This document shows, piece after piece, positions 8,031 through 16,595 of a DNA stretch of 64,000 bases. Positions within the stretch are counted from its first letter, which is position 1. Each line of letters begins with the position of its first letter. The translations under genes and the position numbers were made by a program. Source of the DNA: Bacteroidota bacterium (lineage in GTDB: Bacteria; Bacteroidota; Bacteroidia; Chitinophagales; LD1); contig CANJRM010000008.1 of NCBI GenBank assembly GCA_947476645.1, positions 1 to 64,000 of the forward strand, written 5' to 3'. The notes under the pieces were generated by a model, which was given only the letters and a program-made list of their open reading frames with translations, had not been told where the DNA came from and made no database searches.

Positions 8031-8606
8031 TTATGATTTAAGTCCTTTTAATAGTAAGTCAGAAATATCTTCTGCAATTTCTTCCTGCGATAGTTTTTCG
8101 TTCGAACGATACAATTCATAAGTAGCATTGAGGGCGGAGAAAATAGCGAATGCAATCAGCTTCGAATTCATCTTTTTGAAATCTCCTTTCTTAATTCCTT
8201 TATCAATAATCTCTCGGAACTTCATTTCGTATTCAAAGCGTAGTTTTTTGAATTTCCCCAAATGCGGTTGTTCTAAAAACATCCACTCATTAAAAAACAC
8301 TTCCGATGCTTCGAGGTTTGTTGCAATTACACTGATGTGCGCTTTTATAACCGCTTTCAACTTGCGTGGTGATTTTTCTTCTGTAGTTACTGCTTTATCA
8401 AACGCCACAAAAAAATACTGCGCCATATCAAAACATATTTCGCGCAGCAAATCATCTTTGCTTTTGTAGTGATTATATAAACTCGGAGCCTGAATGCCCA
8501 CTTCTTTTGCGAGCTCTCGCATACCAACAGCAGCATAACCGCGCTCGCGGAAAAGTTTCTGAGCGGTTTGCTTTACTTTCTCTTTGGTGGTTTGTGTTGT
8601 TGCCAT
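8031..8606 (-). CDS. TetR family regulator of the paa operon
   Basis: A 191-residue TetR/AcrR protein. The N-terminal helix-turn-helix is clear: VKQTAQKLFRERGYAAVGMRELAKEVGIQAPSLYNHYKSKDDLL. The C-terminal ligand domain is not diagnostic. The paa genes follow after three bases. Two copies of a CTAAC-N4-GTTAG palindrome flank a promoter directly upstream (8610-8661). This gives a simple model: the protein represses its own operon and releases on binding phenylacetyl-CoA, as PaaR does in other bacteria (family knowledge; the ligand here is inference). Confidence 0.88.
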   Translation of the reverse strand: MATTQTTKEKVKQTAQKLFRERGYAAVGMRELAKEVGIQAPSLYNHYKSKDDLLREICFDMAQYFFVAFDKAVTTEEKSPRKLKAVIKAHISVIATNLEASEVFFNEWMFLEQPHLGKFKKLRFEYEMKFREIIDKGIKKGDFKKMNSKLIAFAIFSALNATYELYRSNEKLSQEEIAEDISDLLLKGLKS

Positions 8607-8609
8607 AAG

Positions 8610-8623
8610 CTAACGGTTGTTAG
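8610..8623. promoter_or_regulatory. TetR operator 1
   Basis: Palindrome CTAACGGTTGTTAG (5-bp arms, 4-bp centre) three bases upstream of the tetR-like start codon. It lies just downstream of the proposed -7 element, a normal place for a repressor site. The same arms recur at 8648-8661. Confidence 0.6.
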
Positions 8624-8654
8624 CAAAAGAAAGAAATTCTTTTGAAACTAACAA
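8624..8654 (-). promoter_or_regulatory. Promoter of the tetR-paaABCD operon
   Basis: On the minus strand TTG (plus 8652-8654) is followed after 20 bases by TTCTTTTG (plus 8624-8631). This is one mismatch from the TAnnTTTG -7 consensus. The -33 lies inside operator 2 and the -7 abuts operator 1, so the promoter is framed by the two palindromes. Confidence 0.45.
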
Positions 8655-8661
8655 GTGTTAG
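8648..8661. promoter_or_regulatory. TetR operator 2, overlapping the hflX stop codon
   Basis: Palindrome CTAACAAGTGTTAG with the same arms as operator 1; the centres are 38 bp apart. It covers the TAA of hflX (8658-8660), so regulator DNA is shared with coding DNA. Confidence 0.55.
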
Positions 8662-9902
8662 GATTCTAGGGCTGTATCTGTCTGGGTCAGATAGTCCTGC
8701 CAGTAGCCGGCCTTATAAGGATAACGCTCCAAGTAGAGCTTCTTCACCTTCTGGAAAAGGAGTTCGCGCAAATCGGCAGTGTTTCTGTTTTGGATTGCAG
8801 AGACAAAAATACAGTTGTCGTGAGTTTTTGCCATCCAGCTTTCTTTTAGTTCGGATAACAAACCATTTCTGATTTCATCAGGCAAAAATTCATCAAACTT
8901 CTTTTGTTCGTATAAATCCATTTTGTTGAAAATCACAAGAACCGGCTTGGTTTCACATTTCAAATCTTTCAGAATTTCATTCACCACATTCATCTGGTCT
9001 TCAAAAGCCGTGTGAGAGATATCGACCACATGCAAAAGAATATCCGCTTCAATGGCTTCATCCAACGTTGATTTAAAACTCTCCACTAAATGATGGGGAA
9101 GTTTGCGAATGAACCCAACGGTATCGCTTAGTAAAAACGGAACTGTATTGAAGGTAACTTTACGGACAGTAGTATCAACGGTGGCAAACAATTTATTTTC
9201 GGCAAACACGGTTTCCTTAGCCAGTAAATTCATCAAGGTTGATTTTCCAACATTGGTATAACCAACCAACGCCACACGTATCATTTCGCTGCGATGCTTT
9301 CTGCGTACCATGTTTTGTTTGTCAATCTCTTTCAGTTTGTCCTTAAGCAAAGAGATTTTCTTCTCTGCCATTCGTCTGTCAGTTTCTATTTCTTTTTCAC
9401 CGGCACCGCCACGCGTTCCAGTCCCTCCGCGTTGACGTTCCAAGTGCGTCCACATACCTTTTAAGCGAGGAAGCATGTATTGCAATTGCGCCAAATCAAC
9501 CTGCGTTTTTGCCTGAACAGTTCTTGCGCGTTGCGCGAAGATGTCGAGGATAAGCATACTTCTATCAAGCACTCTTTTCTTAACCACTTCTTCAATATTG
9601 CGTTGCTGTGAAGGAGAAATTTCATCGTCAATCAAAACTAAATCAATGCCTTTGTCTTCTACATACGCTCTTATTTCTTCCAACTTACCTTTACCCACGT
9701 AAGTCTTGTTATCAGGATGCGGTAGCTTTTGCGTGAAGCGTTTCATGGTTTTCACACCATCGGTTTCGGCAAGAAATTCAAGTTCATCTAAATACTCAGT
9801 GGTTTGCTCTTCGCTTTGGTTTTGCGAAACTAAAGCAACAAGCACAGCGGTCTCGACATGCACAGTCGTATTGTCAACTTTAAATTTTGGTTTTTCGCTC
9901 AT
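8658..9902 (-). CDS. hflX: GTPase HflX
   Basis: A 414-residue ribosome-associated GTPase that splits stalled or idle 70S ribosomes. The N-terminal HflX domain contains TYVGKGKLEEIRAYV and VLIDDEISPSQQRNIEE. The linker has the glycine-rich GGTGTRGGAGEKEIETDRR. The G domain shows G1 GYTNVGKSTLMN, G3 DTVGFIRKLPHHLV and G4 IFNKMD. Length is normal. It is followed downstream by the paa regulator and preceded by a DUF3078 gene with its own terminator, so it is probably transcribed alone. Confidence 0.95.
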   Translation of the reverse strand: MSEKPKFKVDNTTVHVETAVLVALVSQNQSEEQTTEYLDELEFLAETDGVKTMKRFTQKLPHPDNKTYVGKGKLEEIRAYVEDKGIDLVLIDDEISPSQQRNIEEVVKKRVLDRSMLILDIFAQRARTVQAKTQVDLAQLQYMLPRLKGMWTHLERQRGGTGTRGGAGEKEIETDRRMAEKKISLLKDKLKEIDKQNMVRRKHRSEMIRVALVGYTNVGKSTLMNLLAKETVFAENKLFATVDTTVRKVTFNTVPFLLSDTVGFIRKLPHHLVESFKSTLDEAIEADILLHVVDISHTAFEDQMNVVNEILKDLKCETKPVLVIFNKMDLYEQKKFDEFLPDEIRNGLLSELKESWMAKTHDNCIFVSAIQNRNTADLRELLFQKVKKLYLERYPYKAGYWQDYLTQTDTALES

Positions 9903-9930
9903 GTTGTTTTGTAAGGGCGTGCAAAATAGA

Positions 9931-9962
9931 AAACGTCCCGCACTAAATGGCGCAGGACGTTT
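9931..9962 (-). terminator. Rho-independent terminator after the DUF3078 gene
   Basis: The inverted repeat AAACGTCC / GGACGTTT encloses about 16 bases, and the arms extend with partial pairing (CGC/GCG). On the minus strand it is followed by TTTTCTATTTT. It lies 22 bases beyond the DUF3078 stop. Confidence 0.7.
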
Positions 9963-9983
9963 CTCTTATCTGAATTTATTCAA

Positions 9984-11150
9984 TTAAAATTTCACAGAGA
10001 GCCCAAGCCCGAACTGCTCAAAGATTTGAAGTTTGTTGTAGCCCTTCACTGTGTTGCCCGCTAAATCTTTATCGGTAATTCCATCCGGACCCTTTTTGTT
10101 GGTGTCGTTGTTGCGCACATCAATAGGTACCTGGGCATTATATTGATAAACAAATTTGCAGGAGAGTGTTGCGCTGAGCCATTTGTTCACCTTAAACACA
10201 ATATCGTTTTCCCATTTCACCACCGGAATGTGTTTGGTGGTCAGCTTAACGGTATCTGCGCCAACGGTGTTCAATGTAGAATTATACGAAGGCAAATACT
10301 GGTTGTAACTGTCGTTCAAATAAGCTCCGAAAACATTCAAGTGCGATTTCCAGTTTACGTTCTTGACAATGTCTTTTTGAAAAAGCAAGTCCAACTCCCA
10401 TCCCAATTCGCCCATAAAAGCGGAGCCTTTCTTCAAACCGAATCTTGTTTCGTCAACGTTGTTATAGTACACATCCGTAAATTTTCCAGTTGGTAAGGTG
10501 TCCATACTTCTGCCAGGATTGTCTTTTGTTACAAAAGTCATTTTGCCTTCTACCGGAGAGAAAAACAACGTGAAATAATCCTTCGGTTTCCATGTTAAAC
10601 CCGGACCAATGGTCAACACAGCTGGTGCAGCAAATTTTGAAACTGTATATCTTCTGAATCCGCTATTAGTTGTATCGGTCAACGAGTAATCGTAGCTCGG
10701 TGTAATCTGCGTTTCAAATCCAAGTCGTGCAGAAACGTAGAGAGATTTCGAAACCTCATAACCCAAGGATGTTTTAATGGCAAACACATCTATGTTCTTT
10801 TGCAAATTACTCTTCGCAAGGGCTCTGCTTCGGATTAATCCATTAGCTACCATTCCCCATTTCGCATCTAAACTGTTGTCCCAAATCATTTTGCCTTTTT
10901 TATAATTAGCATACAAGCTTGCGTTTAGCAGAAAGGCAAAGTTGTTGTTCCCTCCAGGTCCCCATTGGTAAAGAGCTGTTTGGCTAACGGTAACTCCAAT
11001 AAAGCCGCCAATTCTCCATGTAGAATCGCTGACGTAAATGCCTTCGCCACCCAATATAAACTTTGGTCTTTTTTTAACGTGAGTAGAGTCTTGCGCCATA
11101 GTTGCACCCGCAATCATTAGCAGTGCAGAGAGTAGAATTGTTTTCTTCAT
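9984..11150 (-). CDS. DUF3078 outer-membrane-like protein
   Basis: A 388-residue protein with a signal peptide (cleavage near GATMAQ). It has the DUF3078 pattern: WRIGGFIGVTVSQTALYQWGPGGNNNFAFL, followed by repeated amphipathic strands and ending in an aromatic FGLGLSVKF. The strand pattern and C-terminal Phe suggest a beta-barrel in the outer membrane. The function of the family is unknown. It is monocistronic, with a terminator at 9931-9962. The 250-base gap upstream to the next plus-strand gene should hold both promoters, but I see no clear consensus match there. Confidence 0.85.
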   Translation of the reverse strand: MKKTILLSALLMIAGATMAQDSTHVKKRPKFILGGEGIYVSDSTWRIGGFIGVTVSQTALYQWGPGGNNNFAFLLNASLYANYKKGKMIWDNSLDAKWGMVANGLIRSRALAKSNLQKNIDVFAIKTSLGYEVSKSLYVSARLGFETQITPSYDYSLTDTTNSGFRRYTVSKFAAPAVLTIGPGLTWKPKDYFTLFFSPVEGKMTFVTKDNPGRSMDTLPTGKFTDVYYNNVDETRFGLKKGSAFMGELGWELDLLFQKDIVKNVNWKSHLNVFGAYLNDSYNQYLPSYNSTLNTVGADTVKLTTKHIPVVKWENDIVFKVNKWLSATLSCKFVYQYNAQVPIDVRNNDTNKKGPDGITDKDLAGNTVKGYNKLQIFEQFGLGLSVKF

Positions 11151-11402
11151 AAGAACATATTTTGTTTCGAGTCAAAAATGTTTTTACTGCGTTAAAAACA
11201 CAACCTAGTTTTGAACAAAAACAGGTTTTGGTAGCATATTTTTGAGTACGCATCATTTTATTAAAAATTTTTCCGACTGGAAATCAAACAGTTAAACATG
11301 GACTTTGTAAAAACATAGTAGTGTGTGTTGCATAATACCGTTTAATAGATGTATCATTGCATCGTCAAGTAGTTGATTAAACAAACTCTAAAATAAAATA
11401 TC

Positions 11403-11756
11403 ATGAAAAAAACAATCACCACAACGCTATTCATCACCACTTACTTTTTGTTGATGAGCACATTCGGAATAATTGCAGCCGTTCCGGGTAATGTAGAAAA
11501 AGCAGCTAAAGAAAATGTGCGCAGAGAAATTATGCGCAACATCACTTGTCCTGAATATGTAACCGAAAACAACGAAGCCAACGAAGTAAAAGCCATTGTA
11601 TCGGTTGATGAAAAAGGAAAGGTGAGTTTATATGAAATCAATTCGGCTAATACTCAATTGAAAAATTATGTAGAGCAATCGTTGAAAGAAATGAATTTGA
11701 AAACAGCAGTGCCCACTGAAAAATTTGTACTCGTGGTGAAGTTTCGTGTAGTGTAA
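11403..11756 (+). CDS. Small secreted protein, TonB-C-like
   Basis: A 117-residue protein with an N-terminal signal peptide (hydrophobic to about residue 26, IIAAVPG). A short domain follows: MRNITCPEYV, then VKAIVSVDEKGKVSLYEINSANTQLKNYVEQSLKEM, ending LVVKFRVV. The strand-helix-strand order and the VSVDEKGKV phrase recall the TonB C-terminal fold used by many Bacteroidota periplasmic proteins, but I cannot assign a family firmly. It has its own terminator and is followed by the padR-pspC-GIN operon on the same strand. Confidence 0.7.
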   Translation: MKKTITTTLFITTYFLLMSTFGIIAAVPGNVEKAAKENVRREIMRNITCPEYVTENNEANEVKAIVSVDEKGKVSLYEINSANTQLKNYVEQSLKEMNLKTAVPTEKFVLVVKFRVV

Positions 11757-11767
11757 ATCAAAAGCAC

Positions 11768-11800
11768 GCGGAGCTGGCATGAACCGGCTCCGCAATTTTT
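11768..11800 (+). terminator. Terminator after the small secreted gene
   Basis: Stem GCGGAGCTGG / CCGGCTCCGC (one G-T pair) with a 6-base loop, followed by AATTTTT. It lies 12 bases after the stop codon. Confidence 0.75.
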
Positions 11801-11825
11801 AAACAAAAACTAAAATCAAAACAGC

Positions 11826-12167
11826 ATGAACATAGAAAACACAAAAGCGCAAATGCGTAAAGGAGTGCTTGAGTTCTGCATTCTCTCAATTATGTCGGAT
11901 GGTGAGCATTACCCGACAGAAATTATCGAACGCATGAAGAAAGCCGAGTTGTTAGTAGTGGAAGGAACGTTGTATCCTCTTCTTACCCGATTGAAGAATG
12001 ACGGATTGCTTTCGTACCGTTGGGAAGAATCTACTTCGGGTCCTCCAAGAAAATATTTTACCCTGACAGAAGAGGGCAAAAAATTTCTGGTAGAACTTTT
12101 AGCAAGCTGGAAAGAGCTGACCGATTCGGTAAACGACATTATTAAACAAACCAACAAAAACTTATAA
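11826..12167 (+). CDS. PadR family transcriptional regulator
   Basis: A 113-residue winged-helix protein of the short PadR type. The sequence RKGVLEFCILSIMSDGEHYPTEIIERMKKAELLVVEGTLYPLLTRLKNDGLL carries the recognition helix and wing, followed by PPRKYFTLTEEGKKFL. The C-terminal helix needed for dimers is short, as usual. The PspC gene starts three bases after its stop and a GIN-domain gene follows. This padR-pspC-GIN order is a frequent Bacteroidota unit, in which PadR probably represses the operon. Confidence 0.9.
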   Translation: MNIENTKAQMRKGVLEFCILSIMSDGEHYPTEIIERMKKAELLVVEGTLYPLLTRLKNDGLLSYRWEESTSGPPRKYFTLTEEGKKFLVELLASWKELTDSVNDIIKQTNKNL

Positions 12168-12170
12168 GCG

Positions 12171-13991
12171 ATGAGAAAGACATTAAACATAAACTTAGGC
12201 GGCATTGCATTTATCATTGATGAAAATGCCTTCGAACTGCTTCATAATTATTTAGAAGCTTTGAAAGCAAAATTCAAAAGCGAAACGGAACGCGATGAAA
12301 TCATCAACGATATTGAAGCGCGTATTGCTGAAATGCTCAATCAGAAATTAGGTGACCGCAAAGAAGTGGTGAGTATTGATGATGTGCAATATGTAACCAG
12401 TCAAATGGGAAGACCTGAAGACATTGCAGGTGAAGAAAGTTCTGCCACTGAAAACACTTCTGGCAACACAAGTACTTCAACAACTTATACTTCAAACGCT
12501 CCGGTTAAGAGAAGATTATTCCGCGACCCGGATGATGCGAAGGTGGGTGGAGTTATTTCGGGCTTGTGCCATTACTTTGGTATCAACGACCCTGTTTGGG
12601 TTCGCTTAGCAGTAGTCATTCTTTGCTTCGTGAGTTTCGGAACTATGATTCTGATTTATTTTCTGCTCTTGATTGTAATTCCTAAAGCATATACATCGGC
12701 TGAAAAGTTACAGATGAAAGGTGAGCCGGTAAATATTTCGACCATTGAAAAAGAAATTAAAGATGCGGCCCACCGCACTGGTGAGTCGCTAAATAATTTG
12801 AGAAATGAGGACGGCTTTCTTTCTAAAATCGGTCATCTTATTGTTACCCTATTCACAGTATTCGCAAAAATAGTTGCAGGCTTTATCATCTTCATAGGGC
12901 TGGTGGTTTTGTTTGCGCTCATTGCCGGAATGCTGGGGGTTTCTATTGCGGGGAATGTTTTGTTTACCGAAGCGCCTAAGCTTTTAGTAGATAATCCGCA
13001 CACGATCACGCTCTTTTATATTGGCATTGTGCTCTTTATTGCAGCACCGGTTATTGCAATTATTTACGCAGCTCTTCGCGCTATACTTGGAGGAAGAGGA
13101 AGAGCGCCCTGGTTGAAATGGACTTTACTTGGTGCGTGGTGGATTGGTGTTTTCTTAATTGGTTATGCGGTAATTGAAAACATTGGAAACTTTGGTTCGT
13201 CAGGAACTAAGCTCGACCGCTTTGCTTTAATGCAGCCAACCAATGGAAATATACAGGTGCAGTTGACCGATTCGGTGGGTAATCCCATTTTGCCCGAGGA
13301 AGATGAAACCGACCAGGATGTGCAAGTTGGTTTTCACGGAGTGTTTATTAATGGCGTTGACTTTAAAGATGCGGCAAGTATTAATGTAGGTAAACCCGAA
13401 TTGCAATTAGCCGCTTCGCCAAACGATTCTTTTTATGTAGATAAAATAATTACCAGCCGTGGCAAGTCGAAAACCGATGCGATTAAAAACACAGAATATG
13501 TGCGTTATAATTTCAGCCAAAAAGATTCTGTATTGAATTTGCCTGCGGTAGCGTGGTTAGATAAAACCGGAAAATACCGTGCGCAGAATGTGCGCATACG
13601 TTTGTCAATTCCCGAAGGAAAGCATTTGAGTTTTGGTGATAATATTGACAAGTGGGTAGCTACTGTAAAGGGTGATAGAAATTATGACGACACTTATTTT
13701 GCGCACACTACCTGGACAACCGAAGGCGGAAAGGTAAAATGCCTGGTTGGTGAAAATCACTTTAACGGGGAGAAAGATGAGGTGCTTACTGAAGACATAA
13801 GTTCTGAGGAGAAAGATGGCAAGAAGCTGAAGAAGCAAGTGAGAATACTAAAAGAGAAAAGTGACGAGCTGCAACATGAGGCCGATAAGTTACAGGAAGA
13901 TGCCGACAAGCAAGTGAAGAAAGGCGAGAAGAAAATCATTAAAATTGAAAAGCATTTAGACGATAAAGACAAGTCGAAAGAAGATTATTAA
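12171..13991 (+). CDS. PspC domain membrane protein
   Basis: A 606-residue protein. Residues 1-85 form a cytoplasmic helical domain (NINLGGIAFIIDENAFELLHNYL, DIEARIAEMLNQKLG). A Ser/Thr-rich linker leads to the PspC domain near residue 113 (RRLFRDPDDAKVGGVISGLCHYFGINDPVWVRL) with its helix. Further membrane helices lie at about 220-350. A large C-terminal part includes beta-rich sequence and a Lys/Glu-rich coiled coil (about 550-606). PspC proteins respond to envelope stress, but the role of this long Bacteroidota form is unknown. It is co-transcribed with padR upstream and a GIN-domain gene downstream. Confidence 0.88.
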   Translation: MRKTLNINLGGIAFIIDENAFELLHNYLEALKAKFKSETERDEIINDIEARIAEMLNQKLGDRKEVVSIDDVQYVTSQMGRPEDIAGEESSATENTSGNTSTSTTYTSNAPVKRRLFRDPDDAKVGGVISGLCHYFGINDPVWVRLAVVILCFVSFGTMILIYFLLLIVIPKAYTSAEKLQMKGEPVNISTIEKEIKDAAHRTGESLNNLRNEDGFLSKIGHLIVTLFTVFAKIVAGFIIFIGLVVLFALIAGMLGVSIAGNVLFTEAPKLLVDNPHTITLFYIGIVLFIAAPVIAIIYAALRAILGGRGRAPWLKWTLLGAWWIGVFLIGYAVIENIGNFGSSGTKLDRFALMQPTNGNIQVQLTDSVGNPILPEEDETDQDVQVGFHGVFINGVDFKDAASINVGKPELQLAASPNDSFYVDKIITSRGKSKTDAIKNTEYVRYNFSQKDSVLNLPAVAWLDKTGKYRAQNVRIRLSIPEGKHLSFGDNIDKWVATVKGDRNYDDTYFAHTTWTTEGGKVKCLVGENHFNGEKDEVLTEDISSEEKDGKKLKKQVRILKEKSDELQHEADKLQEDADKQVKKGEKKIIKIEKHLDDKDKSKEDY

Positions 13992-14010
13992 ATAACCAAT
14001 CCCAACTAAC

Positions 14011-14742
14011 ATGAAATTTTTAATAGCCATTTTAATTATAGCAGCTATCTCTGCCATTGTAGCGGTATCTGCCTGCAACGGTTGCAACGGAAAGCGCGGC
14101 AACGGACATGTAATTAAGCAGGACCGCCCCATTACTTCATTCAGCAAAATTTCTATTGAAGGAATTTTTCCGGTGGTGCTTTCGCAAGATGGAGGACCGG
14201 AGTTTGTAAAAGTAGAAGCCGATGAAAATTTGCAGGAGTATATTCTTGTGCGAAACGATGGCGATGAGCTGGTTGTAGAAACCGAAGACAATGTTTCGAT
14301 TCGCAAATCGAAAAAGTTGAAGGTGTTTATCAATTTGAAAAACATAAGCGAGCTCAACTATAAATCGGTGGGCAGTTTAACTACCTCCGGAAAACTGAAG
14401 CTCGATTCGCTCGAAATAAATTCTGAATCGGTGGGCAAAGTTGATTTAGATATTGATGCAAAATTTTTGCGCGCAAATTTGAACTCAGTTGGTGTTACTA
14501 ATTTGCAAGGCATCGTTACCGAAGCTCGCATCAACAACAAAAGTGTGGGCGCGCTCAACGCTTACGATTTGAAAACACAAACCATCATGTTGCACAACAC
14601 TGCCCTGGGCAGTGCCGAAATTTATGCCGACAGTGCTTTCTTTATTCGGTCTTCGGCTATTGGCAATGTTTATTACAAAGGCAATGGTGAAGTGAAAGAA
14701 CTGAAGAGTGAAGGAATTGGGAAAGTGCAGAAGGCTGAATGA
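14011..14742 (+). CDS. Head GIN domain (DUF2807) protein
   Basis: A 243-residue protein with an N-terminal membrane segment or signal followed by a cysteine (AVSACNGCNG), so possibly a lipoprotein. The rest is a right-handed beta-helix-like repeat: FSKISIEGIFPVVLSQDGGPEFVKVEADENL, then several KSVG/SVG turns (YKSVGSLTTSG, NSESVGKVDLD, NKSVGALNAYD). This matches the DUF2807 / head GIN family. The function is unknown; the family is often found with PspC. It is the last gene of the padR operon, 19 bases after pspC. Confidence 0.87.
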   Translation: MKFLIAILIIAAISAIVAVSACNGCNGKRGNGHVIKQDRPITSFSKISIEGIFPVVLSQDGGPEFVKVEADENLQEYILVRNDGDELVVETEDNVSIRKSKKLKVFINLKNISELNYKSVGSLTTSGKLKLDSLEINSESVGKVDLDIDAKFLRANLNSVGVTNLQGIVTEARINNKSVGALNAYDLKTQTIMLHNTALGSAEIYADSAFFIRSSAIGNVYYKGNGEVKELKSEGIGKVQKAE

Positions 14743-14771
14743 TTTACCCTTTAGCAAACTAAAAAGGCATT

Positions 14772-14833
14772 GTCATGCTGAGCTTGTCGAAGCATTTCCT
14801 TGAGGGAACCCTTCGACAAGCTCAGGGTGACAT
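14772..14833. repeat. REP-like palindrome, copy 1
   Basis: GTCATGCTGAGCTTGTCGAAG, an 18-base spacer, then CTTCGACAAGCTCAGGGTGAC. The two 21-base arms are an imperfect inverted repeat. The same arms occur at 17302, 34019 and 42941. It lies between two convergent genes. Confidence 0.9.
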
Positions 14834-14883
14834 GCGATGTCTATCAATAAAATTATTGCAAGAGTTTCTCTGTTAGTTGGTTG

Positions 14884-14916
14884 GTCCCTCGTACTTTTCA
14901 TACGGGGGACTTTTTT
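14884..14916 (+). terminator. Terminator hairpin between the GIN gene and glyS
   Basis: Stem GTCCCTCGTA / TACGGGGGAC with a 7-base loop, followed by TTTTTT on the plus strand. It would end the padR-pspC-GIN transcript. It is only 9 bases from the end of the convergent glyS gene, and lacks a U-tract on that strand. Confidence 0.65.
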
Positions 14917-14924
14917 ATTTGCGC

Positions 14925-16466
14925 TTACCTTAACCCCTTTCTCCAGTCCACTTTCTCGCTCACCACTTCTTTCAATTTCTCAATCGAAATTCTTTCCTGC
15001 TGCATGGTATCGCGCTCGCGAATGGTAACGGTGTTGTCTTCTAAAGTCTGGTGGTCAATGGTAATGCAGTAAGGTGTGCCGAGTGCATCCTGTCTGCGGT
15101 AGCGTTTGCCTATGTTGTCTTTCTCTTCGTAGAAACATTTGAAATCCCACTTGAGCGAGTTAAACACTTCGTATGCTTTTTCACCCAGCCCGTCTTTTTT
15201 CATCAACGGAAAAACAGCAATTTGAACCGGTGCTAAAAATGGCGGAATAGAAAGCACTACACGCTCACTGCCATCTTCGAGCTTTTCATTTTTATAAGCA
15301 TTGCAAAGCACCGCCAAAATTGTGCGGTTCAATCCCACAGATGTTTCCACCACATAAGGAATATAACTCTCGTTGGTTTCGGGGTCGAAGTATTGCAACT
15401 TTTTGCCCGAAAACTCCTGATGGTTTTTCAAATCAAAATCGGTGCGGCTGTGTATGCCTTCAATTTCTTTAAACCCGAATGGGAAATTAAATTGAATGTC
15501 TACGGCAGCATCGGCATAGTGCGCCAGTTTTATATGATCGAAAAATTTCAAGCTCTCCTGCGCAAAACCCAATGAGCGATGCCACTTCATACGCGCTTCT
15601 TTCCAGGTATCGTACCATTCTTTCTGTGTGCCGGGACGCACAAAAAACTGCATTTCCATTTGCTCAAACTCGCGCGTGCGGAAAATAAACTGGCGCGCCA
15701 CAATTTCATTTCTGAATGCTTTACCCACCTGCGCAATTCCGAAAGGAATTTTTTTGCGCGAAGTTTTTTGCACTTGTAAAAAGTTGACGAAAATTCCCTG
15801 TGCTGTTTCAGGACGCAGATAAATGGTAGAGCTGTCTTCTGCCAGTGAGCCTACTTCGGTGCTGAACATTAAATTAAACTGACGAACCTCCGTCCAGTTT
15901 TTACTGCCCGAAACTTCGCAGGCAATTTCCAAATCAACAATGATTTGTTTCAGCTCTTCGAGGTTGTTATCTTCCAATGCTTTTTTGAAACGTGTTTCAA
16001 AAGCAACTAATTTTTCTTTACTGCGAATTACATTGGGATTAGTAGCCAGAAATTTTTCTTTGTCAAAAGCATCACCAAATTTCTTTTGTGCCTTTTCAGC
16101 TTCCTTTTCAATCTTGTCTTCAATTTTTGCAAGCGCATCTTCAATCAACACATCGGCACGATATCTTCTCTTCGAATCTTTGTTATCAATCAGCGGATCC
16201 ATAAACGCATCTATGTGTCCGCTCGCCTTCCACGTTTTTGGGTGCATAAAAATTGCAGCATCAAGCCCCACAATATTTTCATGCAGTTGTGTCATTGCCT
16301 TCCACCAGTATTCCTGAATATTTTTTTTCAGCTCCACACCGTATGGACCATAATCATACACAGCGCTTAAGCCGTCATAAATTTCACTCGATGGAAAAAC
16401 GAAACCGTATTCCTTACAGTGCGAAATAATTTCCTGAAACAGGTTTTGCGTATTCTCTTTACTCAT
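14925..16466 (-). CDS. glyS: Glycine--tRNA ligase
   Basis: A 513-residue class II synthetase of the dimeric (eukaryote/archaea-like) type, which charges tRNA-Gly in one polypeptide. Class II motifs are visible: the N-terminal FVFPSSEIYDGLSAVYDYGPYGVELK, motif 2 FRNEIVARQFIFRTREFEQMEMQFF, and motif 3 VGLNRTILAVL. The anticodon-binding domain starts near PPFLAPVQIAVFPL. Between motifs 1 and 2 is a Lys/Glu-rich insertion (about residues 110-180) often seen in Bacteroidota. The gene is isolated between convergent and co-oriented neighbours. Confidence 0.95.
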   Translation of the reverse strand: MSKENTQNLFQEIISHCKEYGFVFPSSEIYDGLSAVYDYGPYGVELKKNIQEYWWKAMTQLHENIVGLDAAIFMHPKTWKASGHIDAFMDPLIDNKDSKRRYRADVLIEDALAKIEDKIEKEAEKAQKKFGDAFDKEKFLATNPNVIRSKEKLVAFETRFKKALEDNNLEELKQIIVDLEIACEVSGSKNWTEVRQFNLMFSTEVGSLAEDSSTIYLRPETAQGIFVNFLQVQKTSRKKIPFGIAQVGKAFRNEIVARQFIFRTREFEQMEMQFFVRPGTQKEWYDTWKEARMKWHRSLGFAQESLKFFDHIKLAHYADAAVDIQFNFPFGFKEIEGIHSRTDFDLKNHQEFSGKKLQYFDPETNESYIPYVVETSVGLNRTILAVLCNAYKNEKLEDGSERVVLSIPPFLAPVQIAVFPLMKKDGLGEKAYEVFNSLKWDFKCFYEEKDNIGKRYRRQDALGTPYCITIDHQTLEDNTVTIRERDTMQQERISIEKLKEVVSEKVDWRKGLR

Positions 16467-16530
16467 GGGCGCGAATATAAAAGATGAATCAGCATGTTAG
16501 AAAACAGAAGGTGCGCGTCTTTACTGCAAT

Positions 16531-16565
16531 AAAAAATCCGACCCAAATAAATGAGTCGGACTTTC
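16531..16565 (-). terminator. Terminator after the 166-residue secreted protein gene
   Basis: Stem TCCGAC / GTCGGA with a 12-base loop. On the minus strand it is followed by a run of six T. It lies 30 bases past the stop at 16596. Confidence 0.65.
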
Positions 16566-16595
16566 AAATTCCACTTTTCTTTAGGTGCTCAGTGC

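Noticed and set aside
14772-14833. REP copy 1 as a transcription terminator
   Set aside because: There is no T-tract on either side and the same sequence occurs inside mnmG, where it is read through. A proper terminator lies at 14884.
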